Shown here: piece after piece, positions 7,977 through 17,120 of the stretch
How the letters are laid out: the number at the start of each line of letters is the position of its first letter
How positions within the stretch are numbered: position 1 is the stretch's first letter
DNA from: Betaproteobacteria bacterium
GTDB taxonomy: Bacteria > Pseudomonadota > Gammaproteobacteria > Burkholderiales > Eutrophovitaceae
NCBI GenBank assembly: GCA_020354125.1
Contig: CP070643.1
Coordinates: 1,090,082-1,154,081 of the forward strand
DNA: 64,000 bases
Reading direction: 5' to 3'
Translations under genes and position numbers: made by a program
Notes under the pieces: model-generated
What the model was told of the DNA's origin: nothing
Databases searched by the model: none
Seen by the model: the letters and a program-made list of their open reading frames with translations, nothing else

Positions 7977-9341
7977 GTGAACGCAACCAAGTCCTCTACA
8001 CCGTCACCGCTATTGCCCTCCCAACCTGCCGATAAGCTGCCAACCGTTGGCTTTGTGTCACTGGGTTGCCCCAAAGCGCTGGTCGACTCGGAACGCATCC
8101 TGACGGAACTTCGCGCCGAGGGGTATGTTATTTCGCCAACTTACGACGTCGCCGACCTGGTCGTCGTAAATACCTGCGGATTTATTGACGAGGCCGTTGA
8201 GGAGTCGCTCGATGCCGTCGGCGAAGCCCTCGCCGAAAACGGCAAAGTGATTGTTACCGGTTGCCTGGGAGCAAAAAAGAACGTCGTTATTGACGAGCAT
8301 CCAAGAGTCCTTGCCGTGACTGGCCCGCATGACACTGAAGCAGTCATGGCTGCGGTACACAAACACCTGCCGAAACCTCACGACCCTTTCACCGACCTGG
8401 TGCCCCCGCATGGCATCCGCTTGACTCCCAAGCACTACGCTTACCTGAAAATTTCTGAAGGATGCAACCACCGTTGCACCTTCTGCATCATTCCTTCGAT
8501 GCGCGGCAACCTTGTCAGTCGACCAATTGGTGACGTCATGCAAGAGGCGCAACGACTGGTTGACGCCGGCGTTCGTGAATTGCTGGTGATCTCGCAAGAC
8601 ACAAGTGCCTATGGGGTCGATCTGCGTTATCGCACTGGCTTCTGGGGCGGTCGTCCGCTCAAGACGCGGCTCACGGAACTGGCCGGTGCGCTTGGTGAAC
8701 TGGGCGTCTGGGTCCGCTTGCACTATGTCTATCCCTACCCTCACGTGGACGATGTCATCCCGTTAATGGCAGACAACAAGATCCTGCCCTACCTGGATGT
8801 TCCGCTGCAGCATGCGAGTCGGCGTATTCTCAAACTCATGAAGCGACCGGCCGACGCGGAGAACACGCTGACGCGCATACAGCACTGGCGTGAGCAGTGC
8901 CCGGAGATTACGATCCGAAGCACATTCATCGTCGGATTCCCCGGCGAGACGGAAGCCGAGTTCGAGGAGTTGCTCGACTTTCTGGCTGAGGCGCAGCTCG
9001 ACCGTGTTGGCTGTTTTGCCTATTCCCCGGTGGAGGGCGCCGTGGCAAACGAACTGCCCGACCCAGTGCCGCAGGAGTTGCGCGAGGAACGCCGTGCGCG
9101 TTTCATGGAACACCAGCAATACATCAGTGCAGAAAAATTGCGCGGCAAAGTCGGCAGCGTACAAACCGTATTGCTGGACGCCGTTGAGAATGAAATGGCT
9201 ATCGGGCGATCAAGTGCTGATGCTCCCGAAATCGACGGCGTGGTTCACGTTTCCGGCGCCAATGGCTTGCGTGCCGGTGAGTTCGCCCGAGTTCGCGTTA
9301 CCGATGCGGACGAATACGATCTGTTCGGCACTGCGACCTGA
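7977..9341 (+). CDS. rimO: Ribosomal protein S12 methylthiotransferase RimO
   Basis: RimO is a radical-SAM enzyme that methylthiolates Asp88 of ribosomal protein S12. Three N-terminal cysteines of the UPF0004 domain hold an auxiliary cluster ([26 protein letters not shown]). The radical-SAM CxxxCxxC motif is CNHRCTFC, about residue 165. A C-terminal TRAM domain starts near residue 390. The 454-residue length fits the family. The start is GTG at 7977. It is followed 3 bases after its stop by the DUF1232 gene, probably co-transcribed. Confidence 0.94.
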   Translation: MNATKSSTPSPLLPSQPADKLPTVGFVSLGCPKALVDSERILTELRAEGYVISPTYDVADLVVVNTCGFIDEAVEESLDAVGEALAENGKVIVTGCLGAKKNVVIDEHPRVLAVTGPHDTEAVMAAVHKHLPKPHDPFTDLVPPHGIRLTPKHYAYLKISEGCNHRCTFCIIPSMRGNLVSRPIGDVMQEAQRLVDAGVRELLVISQDTSAYGVDLRYRTGFWGGRPLKTRLTELAGALGELGVWVRLHYVYPYPHVDDVIPLMADNKILPYLDVPLQHASRRILKLMKRPADAENTLTRIQHWREQCPEITIRSTFIVGFPGETEAEFEELLDFLAEAQLDRVGCFAYSPVEGAVANELPDPVPQELREERRARFMEHQQYISAEKLRGKVGSVQTVLLDAVENEMAIGRSSADAPEIDGVVHVSGANGLRAGEFARVRVTDADEYDLFGTAT

Positions 9342-9344
9342 GAC

Positions 9345-9737
9345 ATGTGGGCGGCGGTGAAAAACTGGGCGGCGCGTGTCAGGCGAGACACGCTTGCTCT
9401 TTGGTTTGCGGTACGCGACCGACGCACTCCGTTGTGGTTACGCTCGCTCGGTTACCTCATCATAGCCTACGCGCTTTCACCAATTGATCTCATTCCGGAT
9501 TTTCTACCGGTCATCGGCTACCTCGACGAATTGATCCTGTTGCCCGCCGGGCTATGGTTGATGATCAGGTTGATGCCGGCGCCACTGCTCGAAGAGTGCC
9601 GCAGTCGCGCCGACAGCTGGATCGCCCAAGGTCAGGAGCGGCCACGCAGCAAACTCGGCGCAGCCATCGTCATCGTCATATGGATTACGGTTGTCTGGTG
9701 GCTGGTATCCATATTCTCCCGCCCGGCGATCGGCTAA
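9345..9737 (+). CDS. DUF1232 (YkvA-like) small membrane protein
   Basis: A 130-residue protein with the DUF1232 core, recognisable by PLWLRSLGYLIIAYALSPID and LIPDFLPVIGYLDEL in the middle. The core is followed by a membrane helix and a second C-terminal helix near residues 107-124. The biochemical role of the family is unknown. It starts three bases after rimO and converges with dinG, whose stop is 77 bases away. Confidence 0.82.
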   Translation: MWAAVKNWAARVRRDTLALWFAVRDRRTPLWLRSLGYLIIAYALSPIDLIPDFLPVIGYLDELILLPAGLWLMIRLMPAPLLEECRSRADSWIAQGQERPRSKLGAAIVIVIWITVVWWLVSIFSRPAIG

Positions 9738-9814
9738 CGGCGCTGATTATTTCGTGCGCTCACCAAGCGCGTGTAAGAATTTGCGCTAGATCGGGGTTGA
9801 ATCGTTACTATCGC

Positions 9815-11767
9815 TCACGCCGCGATGCCCGCATTGGCGCCGAGGTCACGCAGAAAGCCGCATACCTCGCCCGCGTCACGCGTACGTCGCATTGGCGGCA
9901 GGCTCTGCCAGATACGCCGCCCGTAGGATTTCCCGATCAGCCGCGGATCGCAAATCATCAAAACACCGCGGTCGCGTTCATCGCGAATCAGTCGCCCGGC
10001 ACCTTGTCGCAAAGTGATAACTGCCTCGGGCAGCTGATACTCCATGAAGGCGTTTCGGCCCTCGCTGTTGATTCTGGCGATGCGTGCCGCCAGTACCGGA
10101 TCGTCGGGCGGGGCAAATGGCAGCCGGTCGATAATCACCAAAGACAACGCTTCGCCACGCACGTCGACGCCTTGCCAGAACGACTGGCTGCCAAGCAGGA
10201 TGGCGCTACCCAGGCCTCTAAAGCGCGAAAGTAACTCCGAGCGCGAGCCCTCGCCCTGCATCAGTAGCGGTAAATCCAGCCCCTTCGCCTGCATTGAATT
10301 GGCGAGCGAGGTCTTGGCTTCGCGCATGGCCCTGAGGCTGGTAAACAAGAAAAACGTATGTCCACCGGCGGCTTCAATTACCGGCAGCGCATTGTCGACA
10401 ACTGCCTGCGTATAACCAGCGCTGTTCGGATCGGGCATGCCTTCGGGAACGTACAATAGCGACTGGTTCTGGTAATCGAACGGGCTGTCCCACCTCGCTG
10501 TGGCCGCAGCCTCGAGCCCCATCTGCTGTTGGTAGTGAGAAAAATCCTCCCGCACGGAAAGGGTCGCTGAGGTAAATATCCATGCTTTCGGATGGCCCGC
10601 CAGTTGGTTCCGAAATGCATCCGCTACCGACAACGGCGTCGAATTCAGGTGAACAGAAGCGGCAAACACCTCGATCCAGCGTACCTGGTTCATGTCGGCT
10701 TCGTTACGCCAGCGTTGCAGCGCGTCTATCAGTTGCGACGCCCGCTCCCAACAGTGATGCAGGCCCTCAGAGCGTGCCGCATGAATGTCGAGTTGCAAAA
10801 TGAGTTCCCGCAGTTCCCGCTCGGCATGATCGAGTGCCGCGACGAACTCACCATCGGCAGCAACTTCATGATAGGTTTTGCGCGCAACCTCGGTCGAAAA
10901 CTGTAACCGCAGGTCGCGCGCGGCTTTTTCGATGCGTTGTGCCTGCTGTTGCAGCTCGGTGGCATCGGCGGCGCTTGCCGCCACTTCCAGTCGTACGTCG
11001 CGTCCCAACTCGACGAGCTGGTTGGACGACAGCTGCTCGCCGAAAAACACGCTCGCCGTATCCGGTAGCTGATGCGCTTCATCGAATATCACGCTATTGC
11101 ACGCCGGCAACAGCTCACCGACGCCCTCGTCGCGCAGCACCAGATCGGCAAAGAACAGATGATGATTGACAACCACGACGTCAGCTTCCAACGCCTGCTT
11201 GCGTGCTTCGAGCACAAAGCACTTGGAATGGTGCGGACACTCGCTGCCCAGGCAGTTTTCCCGCGTTGATGTCACCAGCGGCCAGATCACGGCATCTTCT
11301 GGTACCTCGGCAAGGCCACTCCTATCACCGCTGGCCGATGTGCGTGCGTAGCTGTCGATGCGTGCCAGATGGACTACGTCATCGCGCGTCATGAAACGGC
11401 CGTCAGTTTTGGCACGTTCCAGATGATGGTGACATATGTAGTTGGCGCGTCCTTTGAGCAAGGCGATGGTAACCGGCACCGACAAGACCTTGCGCACTAA
11501 CGGAATGTCACGATCAAACAGTTGGTCCTGCAGCGTCTTGGTGCCGGTCGAAATGATGACTTTGCCGCCGTGGAGCAGCGCCGGAACGAGGTAGGCGAAA
11601 GTTTTCCCGGTTCCGGTCCCCGCTTCGGCAATGAGCACGGATGCCTGTTCGATCGCCTCAGTGACCGCGTGCGCCATTTCCAGTTGCTGCTCTCGCAGCC
11701 GATATCCCGGTATGGCCTGGGACAGCAGACCACCATCGGCAAAAATATCATTCAGCATTGCGGTCAC
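9815..11767 (-). CDS. dinG: ATP-dependent DNA helicase, DinG/YoaA family
   Basis: This 650-residue superfamily 2 helicase is of the XPD-like iron-sulphur type and unwinds 5'-to-3' during repair and R-loop removal. Walker A is AGTGTGKTFAYL (about residue 47) and the DEAH box is FDEAHQLPD. The iron-sulphur domain has four Cys: one in YICHHH, then CLGSEC and SKC. Late helicase motifs include GSQSFWQGVDVRGE and a RQGAGRLIRDERDRG arginine-finger motif. The GTG at 11767 gives the listed start. An ATG three codons later (11758) is equally plausible. YoaA is the closest E. coli counterpart by length. Confidence 0.88.
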   Translation of the reverse strand: MTAMLNDIFADGGLLSQAIPGYRLREQQLEMAHAVTEAIEQASVLIAEAGTGTGKTFAYLVPALLHGGKVIISTGTKTLQDQLFDRDIPLVRKVLSVPVTIALLKGRANYICHHHLERAKTDGRFMTRDDVVHLARIDSYARTSASGDRSGLAEVPEDAVIWPLVTSTRENCLGSECPHHSKCFVLEARKQALEADVVVVNHHLFFADLVLRDEGVGELLPACNSVIFDEAHQLPDTASVFFGEQLSSNQLVELGRDVRLEVAASAADATELQQQAQRIEKAARDLRLQFSTEVARKTYHEVAADGEFVAALDHAERELRELILQLDIHAARSEGLHHCWERASQLIDALQRWRNEADMNQVRWIEVFAASVHLNSTPLSVADAFRNQLAGHPKAWIFTSATLSVREDFSHYQQQMGLEAAATARWDSPFDYQNQSLLYVPEGMPDPNSAGYTQAVVDNALPVIEAAGGHTFFLFTSLRAMREAKTSLANSMQAKGLDLPLLMQGEGSRSELLSRFRGLGSAILLGSQSFWQGVDVRGEALSLVIIDRLPFAPPDDPVLAARIARINSEGRNAFMEYQLPEAVITLRQGAGRLIRDERDRGVLMICDPRLIGKSYGRRIWQSLPPMRRTRDAGEVCGFLRDLGANAGIAA

Positions 11768-11872
11768 GAGTCACCTGCCGAAACGCAATTGCGTGCGGCC
11801 AGGCTTGTTTTCCATAACCAGCCGGCAGGCGATTCATCGCTGCTCCGGCCAAAAGCGGATAGTATTGCTGTC

Positions 11873-12301
11873 ATGCTTGCGAGGATCAATCTACTGTTTG
11901 CGTTTTCCATGCTGACGCTGCTCGTTTTCTACTTCGCCGGGCGTTTCGTCTTGGTTAAGATCGTGGCAGCGGTGACGCCCTCTCTGGTCCCGTACTTTAT
12001 CGCAGGGTACACGTTGGTGGCGTTGATGCTGACGGTTCTCATCGTAGCGAAGACAACGATTCGGCTCGAGGCCATGTCCTCGGCGGCACGTGCCCGCCGG
12101 CCTAATGCCCGCTATTTTGTGGCGCAGGTTCTACTATGCCTCGCTCATCTGTGCGTGCTTTATGGCATCTACGCGATGTTCTTCCCTGGTAGTGACGGCG
12201 CAACGCAGTCACCCTGGCTGCTCGCGCCGCTGGTGTACGCGACTGGTATTTACCTCGCAGTAATCGACATGCGCAAGCGGGCGTCACAAGCTACGGCGTG
12301 A
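11873..12301 (+). CDS. Hypothetical membrane protein, four predicted helices
   Basis: A 142-residue protein dominated by hydrophobic segments, with approximate helices at residues 4-25, 33-60, 75-95 and 105-130. I do not recognise a family. The ATG at 11873 lies 105 bases beyond the dinG start, so the two genes are divergent and share a short promoter region. The longer open frame upstream overlaps dinG on the opposite strand and is not used. The C-terminal tail is basic (RKRASQATA), so it probably faces the cytoplasm. Confidence 0.6.
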   Translation: MLARINLLFAFSMLTLLVFYFAGRFVLVKIVAAVTPSLVPYFIAGYTLVALMLTVLIVAKTTIRLEAMSSAARARRPNARYFVAQVLLCLAHLCVLYGIYAMFFPGSDGATQSPWLLAPLVYATGIYLAVIDMRKRASQATA

Positions 12302-12536
12302 GCACAGCCGTTGCGTGATTATTTGCCGACGCGGATCTTCGGGTTCGCCGCGTGATGTCAGCGCTTCGAGCCTCTGTGAATGCAGCGCCACGCGGCTCAC
12401 CCGTTCGATTGCCGTAGTCTAGTAAACTTGTAACGAAGAGGTTCGCCCGGACGCGGCCTGCCGCTGCCGGGCAGTCAAGGACAGCGAACCAATCCTGTTA
12501 CCGGAACTTGCGCGCCCAGAGAGATCCACGCACATC
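12302..12536. other. Intergenic region upstream of ilvE
   Basis: A 235-bp gap with no plausible gene. It presumably contains the ilvE promoter. A TAGTAAACTT string near 12420-12429 resembles one found between selD and mnmH near 30832-30841, possibly a shared -10 region. I see no convincing leader peptide or attenuator. Confidence 0.35.
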
Positions 12537-13658
12537 ATGTCAAGCAGCCGCCTGAACATCCGCATCGAACCACTGGCCAATCCCCGCCCTGCGCGCTTCC
12601 CGGAGGCTCTTGGATTCGGACGTTATTTTTCGAACCGCATGTTCACGCAGCGTTATTCGCCTGAGAAGGGCTGGCACGACGCGGCAATTACTGCCTATCA
12701 GCCTCTGACGCTCGATCCGGCCTCGGCGGTGTTGCATTGCGGGCAGGATGTGTTCGAGGGCGTCAAGGCATACCGTCGAGCCGACGGCAGAATCAACCTG
12801 TTCCGCATCGACCAACACATGGCGCGTTTCAACCGCTCGGCAGCACGCATGGGAATGCCGCAGATCGATGCAGCCCTGCACATCGAAGCGATCAAAACAC
12901 TGGTGGGCCTGGAACACGAGTGGATACCGACGCAGCCGGGCGCAGCGCTATACATCCGTCCGGTTATGGTTTCCAGTGAGACGACCCTGGAAGTACGTGC
13001 AAGCCAGACCTTCCTTCATTTCATCATCCTCAGCCCGGTCGGGCCCTATTTTGGAAGTGGGCTGAGTCCGGTGCCGGTGTTCATTTCGCATGACTATGTG
13101 CGTGCCGTGCGTGGCGGTACTGGCGAAGCGAAAACAACGGCCAACTACGCCGGCAGCCTGCTTGCCACCGAACAAGCCCGCAAGAACGGCTTCCAGCAGG
13201 TACTGTGGCTCGATGCAGTCGAGCGGCGACTGGTTGAGGAAGTGGGCGGAATGAACATCGCCTTCGTCTACGAGGGCAAGCGCATCAGCACGCCGGCACT
13301 TTCCGGCAGCATTCTGCCAGGCGTCACGCGCGACTCGATATTGCTTCTCGCACCCGACATGGGGCTCGAGGTGAGCGAAGACCGGATCGACGTCAACGAG
13401 ATGTTGGCAGATATCGAGTCGGGCCATATCACAGAGGTGTTTGCCATGGGTACCGGTGCGGTTGTCGCGCCGGTTGGACAGTTCCGCTACAAGGACAAAG
13501 ACTACCTCATCAACGGCAATCAAACCGGTCCGGTGGCGCAACGTCTGTTCAATGCCTTGACCGACATCCAGTATGGACGCGTTGCGGATCCCTATGGCTG
13601 GACGCAATCAATGGAGACTGTGGACGCCACCGCCATGCAGCGCTCGGCGAGCGCCTGA
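12537..13658 (+). CDS. ilvE: Branched-chain amino acid aminotransferase
   Basis: This 373-residue fold-type IV PLP enzyme catalyses the last, reversible step in valine, leucine and isoleucine synthesis with 2-oxoglutarate. It is of the longer BCAT type. Recognisable stretches are LHCGQDVFEGVKAYR near residue 65, the PLP-lysine region GEAKTTANYAGSL near 195-210, EVGGMNIAFVY near 235, and a late FAMGTGAVVAPVG. The ATG is well placed. It ends 4 bases before the GTG of tag. Confidence 0.9.
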   Translation: MSSSRLNIRIEPLANPRPARFPEALGFGRYFSNRMFTQRYSPEKGWHDAAITAYQPLTLDPASAVLHCGQDVFEGVKAYRRADGRINLFRIDQHMARFNRSAARMGMPQIDAALHIEAIKTLVGLEHEWIPTQPGAALYIRPVMVSSETTLEVRASQTFLHFIILSPVGPYFGSGLSPVPVFISHDYVRAVRGGTGEAKTTANYAGSLLATEQARKNGFQQVLWLDAVERRLVEEVGGMNIAFVYEGKRISTPALSGSILPGVTRDSILLLAPDMGLEVSEDRIDVNEMLADIESGHITEVFAMGTGAVVAPVGQFRYKDKDYLINGNQTGPVAQRLFNALTDIQYGRVADPYGWTQSMETVDATAMQRSASA

Positions 13659-13662
13659 CAGA

Positions 13663-14235
13663 GTGTCGCTGCCGCGTTGCCAATGGGTGCCGGCAGGCAA
13701 CGAACTTTATACCGCCTACCACGACTTCGAGTGGGGTGTACCGGTTCACGACGAGCGCCTGCTGTTCGAGTATTTGATACTGGAAGGCGCGCAGGCAGGC
13801 CTGTCGTGGTCAACCATCCTCAACAAACGCGAAGGCTACCGGCGCGCCTTTGCCGGCTTTGATCCGAGGGCAGTCAGTGCTCTGGGCACGCGCGACGTCG
13901 AACGTCTGATGGCTGATCCCGGTATCGTTCGCAACCGTGCCAAGATTCAATCGACCATTTCCAACGCCGGGAGGTTTCTCGAGGTGCAGGCGGAATTCGG
14001 CAGCTTCGACACCTATGTCTGGGGCTTTGTCGACGGCTCGCCGATACAGAACGCATGGCAACGGGCTGATCAGGTGCCTGTGAGTACAATAGAATCCGAT
14101 GCCCTGAGCAAGGACCTCAAGCGGCGCGGATTCAAGTTTGTCGGCACCACCATCATCTACGCTTTCATGCAGGCAATCGGGATGGTCAATGACCACAGCA
14201 GGGAATGCTTTCGTTGGCGGGAATTACAAACTTAG
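13663..14235 (+). CDS. tag: DNA-3-methyladenine glycosylase I
   Basis: Tag excises 3-methyladenine in base excision repair. The 190-residue product has the family zinc snap at both ends. Near the N-terminus are RCQW and the His of YHDFEWG; at the C-terminus are the His and Cys of NDHSRECFRW. The catalytic region QAGLSWSTILNKRE is intact. I chose GTG at 13663 because it places RCQW at residues 5-8, as in the family, and follows the ilvE stop by four bases. The upstream frame only reads through ilvE. Confidence 0.92.
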   Translation: MSLPRCQWVPAGNELYTAYHDFEWGVPVHDERLLFEYLILEGAQAGLSWSTILNKREGYRRAFAGFDPRAVSALGTRDVERLMADPGIVRNRAKIQSTISNAGRFLEVQAEFGSFDTYVWGFVDGSPIQNAWQRADQVPVSTIESDALSKDLKRRGFKFVGTTIIYAFMQAIGMVNDHSRECFRWRELQT

Positions 14236-14311
14236 CAAGCGCGATCTGACAAAATTACCTGCGCTGGTGAACACCACGCTGCAGCGCTTTCGCCAAAGTA
14301 AGGAAACGGCT

Positions 14312-14701
14312 ATGAACACTTCCCAGATGAAACCGGAGAAAAACCATGCCGGCGCGCGCGATCGCCGCCGGGTCAGTGTGTCGGATGCGCTCGATGCGAT
14401 CGGCAAAGTCAAAAGCGAATTGCCTTCGGCAACCGTGTTCGAGCATGGGTCGCTGCAGGTCAAGATGTATCGTCCCGGAACCGAAGATATGCAATCGCCA
14501 CATACGCGCGACGAGGTCTACTTCGTCGTCAATGGTTCAGGCTGGTTCGTCAACGGTGCGGAGCGTCATCCCTTTCAAAGCGGTGACATGCTGTTCGTGC
14601 CGGCCGGCATCAAACATCGCTTCGAGCAGTACACCGACGATTTCTGCACTTGGGTCGTGTTCTACGGACCGGAAGGCGGCGAGGAAGCGCCAACCGGTTA
14701 G
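14312..14701 (+). CDS. Cupin domain protein
   Basis: A 129-residue single-domain cupin. Its first motif region (SPHTRDEVYFVVNGSGWFVNG) and second motif region (GDMLFVPAGIKHRFEQY) hold the usual His and Glu metal ligands. Substrate and function are not readable. Proteins of this size are often dioxygenase-like or sugar-binding. The ATG at 14312 is preceded by AGTAAGGAAA, a reasonable ribosome site. The longer upstream frame overlaps tag and is a shadow. The membrane protein at 14706 starts four bases after its stop. Confidence 0.82.
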   Translation: MNTSQMKPEKNHAGARDRRRVSVSDALDAIGKVKSELPSATVFEHGSLQVKMYRPGTEDMQSPHTRDEVYFVVNGSGWFVNGAERHPFQSGDMLFVPAGIKHRFEQYTDDFCTWVVFYGPEGGEEAPTG

Positions 14702-14705
14702 CCCC

Positions 14706-15131
14706 ATGCCTGGCACACCATACGCGGCTGACGACCAACCAATGCGGGTGATCAACAGGCCAATCGGCATCAAGGTGCTGGTCATAGTCAATGCATTCGG
14801 CGCACTGGTCCTGCTGGCAATGTTTACGCAATACAGCGGCGGTCGCGCCCTGCTCTACCTGTGTGTTGGCATCCTGCATGGCGTACTCGCCCTCGGCCTA
14901 TTCCGGCGTTACGTCTGGGCGAGCATCGTCATGATCATTTATGCGCTGTTCCAGGTGGCCGGCATGGCGCTGTGGTCATTGATCGGACTCATGACATTGG
15001 CCGCAGAGCCACTCACGCCGGCAAAAGCACAATTCCTTCTTCTCTCTGCTGTCGTTATCCCGTTCCTTGGCTGGGCAGCAATCTATCTGCTCAGACAACT
15101 CCGGACTGATTCAGCATCGCCGTCTCCCTGA
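14706..15131 (+). CDS. Hypothetical membrane protein
   Basis: A 141-residue protein with four hydrophobic stretches (about residues 20-42, 48-66, 70-92 and 108-130) and short polar loops. I do not recognise a family. It starts four bases after the cupin stop, so the two are probably co-transcribed. The first 14 residues are polar, and the internal Met at residue 13 could also be the start. Confidence 0.6.
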   Translation: MPGTPYAADDQPMRVINRPIGIKVLVIVNAFGALVLLAMFTQYSGGRALLYLCVGILHGVLALGLFRRYVWASIVMIIYALFQVAGMALWSLIGLMTLAAEPLTPAKAQFLLLSAVVIPFLGWAAIYLLRQLRTDSASPSP

Positions 15132-15362
15132 CGACAGCAAGCCAAACGACGCGAACCGGAACACTGTGCAGGTGCTTCAATAGCACCACGGCACCGCACG
15201 ACAATTTCTAATTATCAGGTAGTTATGAGGCGTTCTGGAAGTCGATAGTCAATTCCAGCTTGAGTCTTCAAAGCTTCTTGTGACCCGCATGGAACTTGCA
15301 TTTAGTTGCGATGCGTCGTCCCTGGAACCTCGGATGAGCGCATTAACATCCTGAATAGAAGT

Positions 15363-15947
15363 ATGAAACTAAGTGACTGTAAGACAAAGTCGCGGAATCG
15401 GTTTCGCCGTGCTGCTGGGAAAGGCGTGCAGCGTCGAGGCTCGACTCGCTTTGGGCACGGTCTGAACCTTGCCGAATCAAATCGACACCGTTTAGATCGA
15501 AACCGTGGCATGAACATGGTCGAGGTGATGATCGTGATCGCCATGGTCGGAGTAATCACCGCAGTCTCCATTCCCATGTACAGCGATTACCGCTATCGCA
15601 GCATGGTCGCGCAGACCATTTCCGACATCATGGGCATCGGGATTCTGGTCGCTCAGTTCCAATCGGACAACGGTGGACAGTTACCAGCGAGTCTCGCGGA
15701 CCTTGGCAAGAACGCATTACTCGACCCATGGGGCAATCCCTATGGCTATCTGAATATCACGAAGGTGATTGGCAAGGGCAAGTTGCGTAAGAACAAGAAT
15801 CTGGTTCCCATCAACTCAGACTACGATTTGTATAGCATGGGAAAAGACGGCGACAGCAAAGGGCCGCTAACCGCAAAGGCCAGTCGGGATGACATCGTCC
15901 GCGCCAATAATGGACGTTTTGTTGGCCTCGTCTCTGACTACGAATAA
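15363..15947 (+). CDS. GspG-like pseudopilin with an unusually long leader (paralog 1)
   Basis: A 194-residue type IV pilin-like protein. The prepilin peptidase site is RG|MNMVE (cut after Gly49, Glu at +5), followed by a hydrophobic helix. The body resembles the GspG major pseudopilin, including DPWGNPYGYLN and INSDYDLYSMGKDGDSKG. The Asp-rich loop corresponds to the GspG calcium site. Prepilin leaders are normally about 6-25 residues; here it is 49, very basic and Arg-rich. The ATG at 15363 and its surroundings (TGAATAGAAGTATGAAA) are conserved in paralog 2. No secretion operon is nearby, so this is an orphan pseudopilin. Confidence 0.78.
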   Translation: MKLSDCKTKSRNRFRRAAGKGVQRRGSTRFGHGLNLAESNRHRLDRNRGMNMVEVMIVIAMVGVITAVSIPMYSDYRYRSMVAQTISDIMGIGILVAQFQSDNGGQLPASLADLGKNALLDPWGNPYGYLNITKVIGKGKLRKNKNLVPINSDYDLYSMGKDGDSKGPLTAKASRDDIVRANNGRFVGLVSDYE

Positions 15948-16550
15948 CCCGTACCCATTTCAGAGATATTCGCTGTACTTCTTCCGCCAAGCGTCGCAAT
16001 TGGCTTTGTCCGAGCGTGCTACGGCGTAGAAAAGCGAGGCCCATTAAGACCGAAAGGATCCCCTGATATCGCGGTAGCGCACGCGTCGAATGGTTATGTC
16101 GCGTCGCCGCAACACGACTGGACTGACAAGACGATGTGTGCGGCGGACCCAGCCACCTATTTCAGCGCTCACGTCAGAAGTTGTGTTGTCACGCTTCAAC
16201 CTAGCGCCACCGAAACGCAGTTCCATCGCACACACCCCTTGCAGCTTTCTCGTCATCGCTCATCTGACTTGTCAACTAAGGGACTGAGGGCCTCGCGACG
16301 ACAAAAATCGGTGTGCTGGTGACATATGTCGCGCTGCGAATAATTGCAAGTGCGACTATGGCCCTCAAGCCCGTCTTGAAGAATTTATGCGAAACATTCT
16401 TCCTAATCTCAACAACCACTTAGATCTGCAACCTAAAGTGGTTTTTCACTGTCAAAAACACATGCGCTTGCGGACAGCGATCTGCACGAAAGTTGCGTTT
16501 ATGACGTTGGGACATCACTCTCAAGGCGTCCTATCACCTTGAATAAAAGT
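15948..16550. other. 603-bp region between the two pseudopilin genes
   Basis: No credible gene is visible. A plus-strand stem at 16415-16442 followed by five T residues could end transcription from paralog 1. A separate 7-bp stem (16378-16384 with 16396-16402) lies just upstream. The promoter for paralog 2 and the GGDEF-EAL gene must lie in the last 100 bases. A 70-residue minus-strand frame at 16044-16256 has no supporting signal. Confidence 0.45.
16415..16446 (+). terminator. Possible intrinsic terminator after pseudopilin 1
   Basis: The 7-bp stem ACCACTT/AAGTGGT has a 14-base loop and is followed by a T5 run. It would separate the first pseudopilin transcript from the second pseudopilin and c-di-GMP gene. 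The loop is large and the stem modest, so the call is tentative. Confidence 0.4.
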
Positions 16551-17120
16551 ATGAAATTTAGTCGACTCGGGACTGTCTGGAGTAGGCAGCTTGGTCGTGG
16601 ATGGGATCCGACCGACTGCGGCCGGGACATACTCCATTTCAAGCATTGGGCCACTCATGCGGGGATGCATCAGCCGCGCGGCATGAGCATGGTCGAGCTG
16701 TTAATCGTGGTCGCGATGCTCGGCATCATCGCCGCAGTCTCGGTTCCGATGTACAAAGACTACCGTCATCGCGCCATGGTTGCCCAGACGGTTTCAGACA
16801 TTGTCGACATCGATGTCCTGATCGCGCAATTCCAGGCGGATAACAACGGCAACCTGCCAGACAATCTCGCAGATATCGGTAGAGGCGGACTACTCGATCC
16901 GTGGGGCAATCCTTACGACTATCTGAATCTCACCACAGGCCCTAACCCCGGGGAGGTACGGAAGAACAAGAATCTCGTACCTATCAACTCGGACTACGAT
17001 CTTTACAGCAGTGGAGAGGACGGCGACAGCAAAGGGGCGTTGACGGCGCAAGCCAGTCGCGACGACATTATTCGCGCCAATAACGGTCGTTTCGTCGGGC
17101 TTGCTTCGGACTACGAATGA
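16551..17120 (+). CDS. GspG-like pseudopilin (paralog 2), overlapping a GGDEF-EAL gene
   Basis: A 189-residue close paralog of the gene at 15363. It carries the prepilin site RG|MSMVE, DPWGNPYDYLN, INSDYDLYSSGEDGDSKG and the same C-terminal NNGRFVGLxSDYE. From the ATG at 16551 the leader is 44 residues. An internal ATG at 16665 would give a typical six-residue leader (MHQPRG). The 16551 start is favoured because the bases around it (TTGAATAAAAGTATGAAA) match paralog 1. Its TGA overlaps the ATG of the GGDEF-EAL gene (ATGA at 17117-17120), so the two products are probably made together. The tandem pair arose by duplication. Confidence 0.78.
   Translation: MKFSRLGTVWSRQLGRGWDPTDCGRDILHFKHWATHAGMHQPRGMSMVELLIVVAMLGIIAAVSVPMYKDYRHRAMVAQTVSDIVDIDVLIAQFQADNNGNLPDNLADIGRGGLLDPWGNPYDYLNLTTGPNPGEVRKNKNLVPINSDYDLYSSGEDGDSKGALTAQASRDDIIRANNGRFVGLASDYE

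Noticed and set aside
12948..13607. Minus-strand frame of 219 codons
   Set aside because: Antisense to ilvE.
14138..14311. Longer start for the cupin protein
   Set aside because: It would overlap the end of tag, and the added residues do not look like a cupin; the ATG at 14312 has a ribosome site.
16044..16256. 70-codon minus-strand frame between the pseudopilins
   Set aside because: No ribosome site, no family and no operon context.
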